From Planctomycetia bacterium (GTDB lineage: Bacteria; Planctomycetota; PLA2; JAEUHO01), in the NCBI GenBank assembly GCA_030618975.1, contig JAUXCH010000095.1, positions 1 to 10,565 on the forward strand: DNA of 10,565 bases, given 5' to 3'. Position 1 is the first letter of the stretch. Every line of letters starts with the position of its first letter. The notes beneath the pieces are model-generated. The model had not been told where the DNA came from. It ran no database searches and was given only the letters and a program-made list of their open reading frames with translations. Below, piece by piece: positions 7,187 through 10,565 of the stretch. A program made the translations under genes and the position numbers.

Positions 7187-8479
7187 TCACGCGCCGGCGA
7201 GCACCCAGCCGAGGAGCTGCTCGGCGGTGAGCACGTCGATCACGATCTCGTGCGCCGCCTTCCGTGCCTCCACCAGGGCCTCGGCCCACGCCTGGGCCCC
7301 GAGGATCTCCGCCATCTCCCGCTGCGGGGAGTCCGGGCCGGAGCCCTCCTCCAGCAAGGCGACCCGCGCGAGGCGCTGGAGCATCTGGCCCTGCACGGGA
7401 CCGTACTTCACGAACAGCGCCTGCAGCGCGGGTTGCTGTGCGGGCGTGGGCTCGATCGCCTCAAGCCAGGCTTCCAGGTCACCGGGGCGCTCCCCGGCGG
7501 CGAGCAGGGGCGGCAGGGCGGCCAGCTCGGCACGCTGCTCGGGGTTCAGCACGGCCATTCCCTCGGTCCACCCCTCGACGAAGAGGGCGAGGGTCCGCTC
7601 CTCGGCCGCCTGCTTCTCGCGCTCGAGACGCGCGCGCTCGCCGCCGGCGAGTTCCTCGCGAGCGAGCCGGGCGTCGACGCGGGCGGCGACGGCCTGGTCG
7701 GGCACGGCCGCCTGTTCGAGCTCGACCAGGACGGCCTTGAGCCGGGTCCCCTGCGAGACGGTGAGTCCGGGCAAGGTGTAGAGGTGCGCGAAGAGGTCGG
7801 TGTGCTTCGCCATCTTCGTGGGCAGCCTGCGACGGAGGGCGGCGCGCTGGTCCCGGTCGAGGGTCGCGTCGACGACGCGCCAGAAGCGCTTCTGCAGCGC
7901 GCGGGTGTCGGCGTCGAGCACGCTCTCGTCGATGCCCTCCCGGTCGCGTAGTCGATCGAGCGCGAGCAGGGCGCCCTCGGCAGCCGGGACCAGAGGGGAG
8001 AGGATCTCGCGCTGGCGCGTCGTGAGGCGTGGGACGTGCAGCGCGACGCGCATCGCCTGGCGCTCGACGCGGCACGCGCCGCGCGGCGTGTCCTCGAGCA
8101 CCCGGAGAACCTCCTCGTCGATGCCGAGGGGCCGGAGGAGCTCCAGGAGCCGGACGAGGTGCGGACGCAGCTGCTCACGGATGCGTGCGATCTCGGCGAG
8201 GAGCTTGCGACTGCCCGCGTCCTGCTTGTCCTCGCGGGCCTCGAGGTGGCCGTAGACCTTCTCGACGCGCGCACCGAGGAACATCAGGCGGGTCACCAGG
8301 GCGCGGTGCTCGCCCAGCAGGCGGGCCCACTCGAGCTCGTGGACGGGGAGGAGCTCGACGTCCTCGAGGGAGATCGGCAGCGGAAGCGGCGTCTCGTCGG
8401 CCCGCGCGTCGAGGCGCAGGGAAACCGCGAGAACGAACAGGACACCGGTCGACAGGAGGACGGAAACGGTGCGTCGCAT
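7187..8479 (-). CDS. Secreted, probably periplasmic protein with repeated LTxxQ-like motifs
   Basis: This 430-residue protein has a classical signal peptide: MRR, a hydrophobic core around 5-20, and a likely cleavage after ARA at residue 27. The mature part is charged, helical and rich in Arg, Leu, Glu and Ala. It contains spaced motifs resembling the LTxxQ element of the CpxP/Spy family of periplasmic chaperones: LTTRQ (152-156), LDRDQ (207-211), LTVSQ (239-243), LNPEQ (311-315), PTPAQ (344-348) and LTAEQ (417-421). Spy and CpxP are short (about 150 residues) with two such motifs, so this would be a greatly enlarged, multi-unit relative, or an unrelated helical protein with convergent motifs. 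The ATG has GGAG (8491-8488) eight bases upstream. A weak promoter, GTGAAA with TACCAC 19 bases on (8540-8510), overlaps the ATPase stop. No function is claimed beyond an envelope role. Confidence 0.72.
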   Translation of the reverse strand: MRRTVSVLLSTGVLFVLAVSLRLDARADETPLPLPISLEDVELLPVHELEWARLLGEHRALVTRLMFLGARVEKVYGHLEAREDKQDAGSRKLLAEIARIREQLRPHLVRLLELLRPLGIDEEVLRVLEDTPRGACRVERQAMRVALHVPRLTTRQREILSPLVPAAEGALLALDRLRDREGIDESVLDADTRALQKRFWRVVDATLDRDQRAALRRRLPTKMAKHTDLFAHLYTLPGLTVSQGTRLKAVLVELEQAAVPDQAVAARVDARLAREELAGGERARLEREKQAAEERTLALFVEGWTEGMAVLNPEQRAELAALPPLLAAGERPGDLEAWLEAIEPTPAQQPALQALFVKYGPVQGQMLQRLARVALLEEGSGPDSPQREMAEILGAQAWAEALVEARKAAHEIVIDVLTAEQLLGWVLAGA

Positions 8480-8536
8480 GGGATTCGCTCCGGGGGGTGG
8501 GGTCGCCGGGTGGTACCCGCACCGCCCGACGAGGTT

Positions 8537-9268
8537 TCACGCTCCCGTGGCGAAGGTCCGGTAGGCGGCCACGACCTCCCCTGCCTTGCCCTCCCTGCGG
8601 ACGCCGCCCTCGTGCAGCCACACGGCGCGCGCGGCCACGCGCTCGACCGCCGCCAGGTCGTGGCTCACGAACAGGATCGCGGTGCCGCCGCCCATCAACG
8701 CGTCGATGCGTTCGTAGCACCGGACGCGGAAGGCCTCGTCCCCGACGGAGAGCACCTCGTCGACGAGCAGCACGCGCGGGTCGGCGTGGACGGCGACGGC
8801 GAACCCCAGGCGCGCGTACATCCCCGTGCTGAATCGCTTCACGGGCGTGTCCATCGCGTCGGTCAGGCCCGCGAAGGCGGCGATCTCGTCCATGGCCGCG
8901 CGCAGGGCGCGGCGCGACAGGCCCAGGATCGATCCGTGCAGCATCACGTTTTCGCGGCCCGTGAGCTCCGGGTGGAATCCAGCGCCGACCTCGATGAGCG
9001 CGGAGAGACGGCCGCCGACCTCGACCCGTCCCCGGTCCGGTGGCGTGATGCGGGCGACGACCTTGAGCAGGGTGGTCTTTCCGGCACCGTTCTCGCCGAT
9101 CACCGCGAGGGTCTCGCCGGACCCGACCGAGAGGCTGACGCCGTCGAGCGCCCGGACGGCCCGCCGTTCCCCGGTCCCGCCCGCGATCAGGTCGCGCAGC
9201 GTGCCGTAGGCCGCCACGCCGCGGCGGTACGTCTTCGCCAGGTCCCGTATGCGGAGCAGCGCAGGCAT
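8537..9268 (-). CDS. Polysaccharide-export ABC transporter ATPase, Wzt/KpsT/TagH-like short form
   Basis: This 243-residue ATPase energises export of a lipid-linked polysaccharide across the inner membrane. It shows Walker A GENGAGKTT (58-66), a Q-loop region SALIEVGAGFHPELTGRENV (89-108) that is typical of the polysaccharide/teichoic-acid exporters, signature FSTGM (146-150), Walker B RVLLVDE (165-171) and the H-loop His203. It lacks the C-terminal carbohydrate-binding domain of long Wzt proteins, so it would belong with chain-length-independent systems such as KpsT or TagH. The ATG at 9268 overlaps the permease stop in a TGATG junction, a strong sign of coupled translation. The longer open frame upstream runs across the permease and SLC13 genes and is not coding. 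The family call is firm; the exported glycan is unknown. Confidence 0.93.
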   Translation of the reverse strand: MPALLRIRDLAKTYRRGVAAYGTLRDLIAGGTGERRAVRALDGVSLSVGSGETLAVIGENGAGKTTLLKVVARITPPDRGRVEVGGRLSALIEVGAGFHPELTGRENVMLHGSILGLSRRALRAAMDEIAAFAGLTDAMDTPVKRFSTGMYARLGFAVAVHADPRVLLVDEVLSVGDEAFRVRCYERIDALMGGGTAILFVSHDLAAVERVAARAVWLHEGGVRREGKAGEVVAAYRTFATGA

Positions 9269-10086
9269 CACACCACGTCCGCGAATCGTCGCTCGGCGCG
9301 GCGAAACACCAGCCACGAGACGGCCAGGAGGAGCAGGGCGACGGCCGACCCCGGCGCCGTCACGGCGACCTCGGGCGCGCGCCCCTCGAGCGTCGCCCTG
9401 CGGACGCCCTCCACGACCGCCGTCAGCGGGTTGAAGGCGAACGCGGGTCGCCATGCGTCGGGCACCGCGGAGAGCGGGTAGACGATCGGCGTGGCGAAGA
9501 AGACGACCTGCAGGAGCAGCGGCAGCGCGTGCTTCACGTCGCGGAAGTAGACGTTGACGGCGGAGAACAGGAGCGCGACCGCCGCCGTCGTGACGACGAG
9601 GACCACCAGGAGTGGCGGCAGCCAGAGCCACGCCGGCGACGGTGGAACGCCGTAGGCGACGGCGAGGACGCCGAGCAGGAGGAGGCCCACGGCGAGGTCG
9701 AGGAGCACGGCGGCGACGTGACCGAGCGGCAGCGCCTCGCGCGGAAACCAGATACGCCGCACGAGGTCCGCGTTGGTGACGAGACTCGGGACCGCGCCCG
9801 TCACGGAGGTGTGGAAGTACGTCCACGGGACGAGTGCGGCGAACACGAAGAGCGGATACGGCACGTCGCCCGACGAAACGGCGAGCATGCGGTGGAAGAC
9901 GAGCGTCGTGACGAGCATGAGCGCCACGGGCTGCAGCAGCGCCCAGGCGATGCCGAGGATCGCCTGCCGGTAGCGGACCTGGATCTCCTTGAGCGCCAGG
10001 CTCGCGAGCAGCCCGCGGTGCCGCCAGAGAGAGGCCGGTCCACCCGGCCGCGTGTGCTCGGTGATGACGTACCCGGCGTCCTGCAT
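9268..10086 (-). CDS. Polysaccharide-export ABC-2 type permease, Wzm/KpsM/TagG-like
   Basis: This 272-residue integral membrane protein is the channel partner of the adjacent ATPase. The N-terminal cytoplasmic segment leads into LALKEIQVRYRQAILGIAWA (30-49), the amphipathic interface helix and first membrane segment typical of ABC-2 exporters of this type. About six membrane segments follow (near 45-65, 78-98, 120-144, 153-178, 186-206 and 244-260). Family motifs include NADLVRRIWFPREALP (105-120), NVYFRDVKH (178-186) and FNPLTAVVEGVRRA (218-231). The ATG is three bases after the SLC13 stop, and the gene's own stop overlaps the ATPase start (TGATG). The three genes therefore almost certainly form one transcript. 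Nearby sugar-nucleotide genes on the other strand fit a glycan-export role, though a physical link to that pathway is inference. Confidence 0.93.
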   Translation of the reverse strand: MQDAGYVITEHTRPGGPASLWRHRGLLASLALKEIQVRYRQAILGIAWALLQPVALMLVTTLVFHRMLAVSSGDVPYPLFVFAALVPWTYFHTSVTGAVPSLVTNADLVRRIWFPREALPLGHVAAVLLDLAVGLLLLGVLAVAYGVPPSPAWLWLPPLLVVLVVTTAAVALLFSAVNVYFRDVKHALPLLLQVVFFATPIVYPLSAVPDAWRPAFAFNPLTAVVEGVRRATLEGRAPEVAVTAPGSAVALLLLAVSWLVFRRAERRFADVV

Positions 10087-10089
10087 CGC

Positions 10090-10565
10090 CTAGAAGGGGA
10101 ACACGACGGGGAGCAGGAAGATCGACGCGACCCAGATGAGCAGGCTGAGGGGCAGACCGAAACGGGCGTAGTCGGTGAACCGGTATCCGCCGGGGCCGTA
10201 GACCAGCAGGTTCGTCTGGTAGCCGATGGGGGTGAGGAACGAGCAGGAGGCGGCAAGCGCGACGGCCATCACGAACGGCACGTAGGAAACCTCCGCGACC
10301 ACGGCCGTCTCGATGGCGATGGGCACCATGATGCCCGCCGTGCCCGCGTTCGTGACGAGCTCCGTCAGCACCAGGGTGGCGAGGAAGATTGCAGCCAGGA
10401 TGCCCGCCGGGCCCAACCCGCTCGCGGCGCCGACGAGCGCTCCGGCCGCGTCGTGCGCCAGACCGGTGCGGTGGACCGCGAGCCCGAGGCCGAGCATGCA
10501 TCCGAGGATCACGAGGATCCTGAGGTTCACGGCGCGGTAGGCCTGGCCGCTGCTGAGGCACCCGC
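10090..10565 (-). CDS. SLC13-family (DASS) permease, C-terminal fragment; 5' end outside window
   Basis: The frame is open to the window edge and continues upstream, so the apparent GTG at 10530 is internal. About 157 C-terminal residues are visible. GCLSSGQAYRAVNLRILVIL matches the segment after the TrkA-C domains of this family, normally GC-Leu-x-x-x-x-Ala-Tyr-Arg-Ala followed by a membrane helix. LTELVTNAGTAGIMVPIAIE corresponds to the second Ser-Asn-Thr-like ion/substrate motif, here Thr-Asn-Ala-Gly-Thr. FLTPIGYQTNLLVYGPGGYR and FTDYARFGLPLSLL are strongly diagnostic of the SLC13 subgroup with TrkA-C domains. These proteins import dicarboxylates, sulfate or related anions; the substrate is not readable from this part. 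The gene ends three bases before the exporter permease and is probably co-transcribed with it. Confidence 0.9.
   Translation of the reverse strand, partial: GCLSSGQAYRAVNLRILVILGCMLGLGLAVHRTGLAHDAAGALVGAASGLGPAGILAAIFLATLVLTELVTNAGTAGIMVPIAIETAVVAEVSYVPFVMAVALAASCSFLTPIGYQTNLLVYGPGGYRFTDYARFGLPLSLLIWVASIFLLPVVFPF

Noticed and set aside
6266..7951. 561-residue open frame on the plus strand opposite the oxidase and LTxxQ genes
   Set aside because: It spans two well-supported minus-strand genes and the gap between them, and shows no recognisable fold. It is a shadow of high third-position GC.
8036..9481. 481-residue open frame on the plus strand opposite the ABC transporter genes
   Set aside because: Antisense to clear Walker A, signature and Walker B coding sequence; composition is shadow-like.
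9269..10561. Long N-terminal extension of the ABC ATPase frame, suggesting a fusion
   Set aside because: The extension is Arg/Pro-rich and lies antiphase to the permease and SLC13 genes. The TGATG junction gives a normal ATPase start.

Overview
The window is GC-rich bacterial DNA, roughly 70% by eye, with tightly packed genes and very short gaps. The organism looks diderm. It has a Wzm/Wzt-type polysaccharide exporter, a periplasmic protein with LTxxQ motifs and sugar-nucleotide enzymes for surface glycans. The aspartate-semialdehyde dehydrogenase resembles the cyanobacterial/plant-like branch. No marker fixes the phylum; Planctomycetota, Myxococcota or a related uncultured lineage are only guesses.

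The plus-strand half (1-6153) opens with the C-terminal three quarters of aspartate-semialdehyde dehydrogenase (asd), cut by the window edge. Next is the acetyl-CoA carboxylase pair accB-accC, probably driven by a near-consensus promoter that overlaps the asd stop codon. Two extended short-chain dehydrogenase/reductase (SDR) sugar-nucleotide enzymes follow. The first is a UDP-glucuronate decarboxylase, which makes UDP-xylose. The second is an epimerase-like protein whose catalytic lysine is replaced by methionine. The last plus-strand gene is a multi-pass membrane protein resembling GT-C glycosyltransferases.

The minus-strand half (10565 down to 6158) reads, in transcription order: the C-terminus of an SLC13-family permease, an ABC-2 polysaccharide-export permease (Wzm-like), its ATPase (Wzt-like, short form), a secreted protein with about six LTxxQ-like motifs, and a compact FAD-dependent amine/amino-acid oxidase. 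The two gene sets converge with a gap of only 4 bases at 6154-6157.

The genes suggest core metabolism (diaminopimelate/threonine precursors and malonyl-CoA) next to a surface-glycan module. In that module UDP-xylose or an epimerised sugar would be made in the cytoplasm, a GT-C enzyme would transfer sugar at the membrane, and Wzm/Wzt would export a glycan. No CRISPR array, tRNA, rRNA, insertion sequence or phage gene was seen. No stretch over 300 bases lacks a gene. The observations most worth following are the Tyr-x-x-x-Met SDR, the multi-LTxxQ protein, and the palindrome-rich leader at 3650-3788. I found no clear evidence of a wholly new system.
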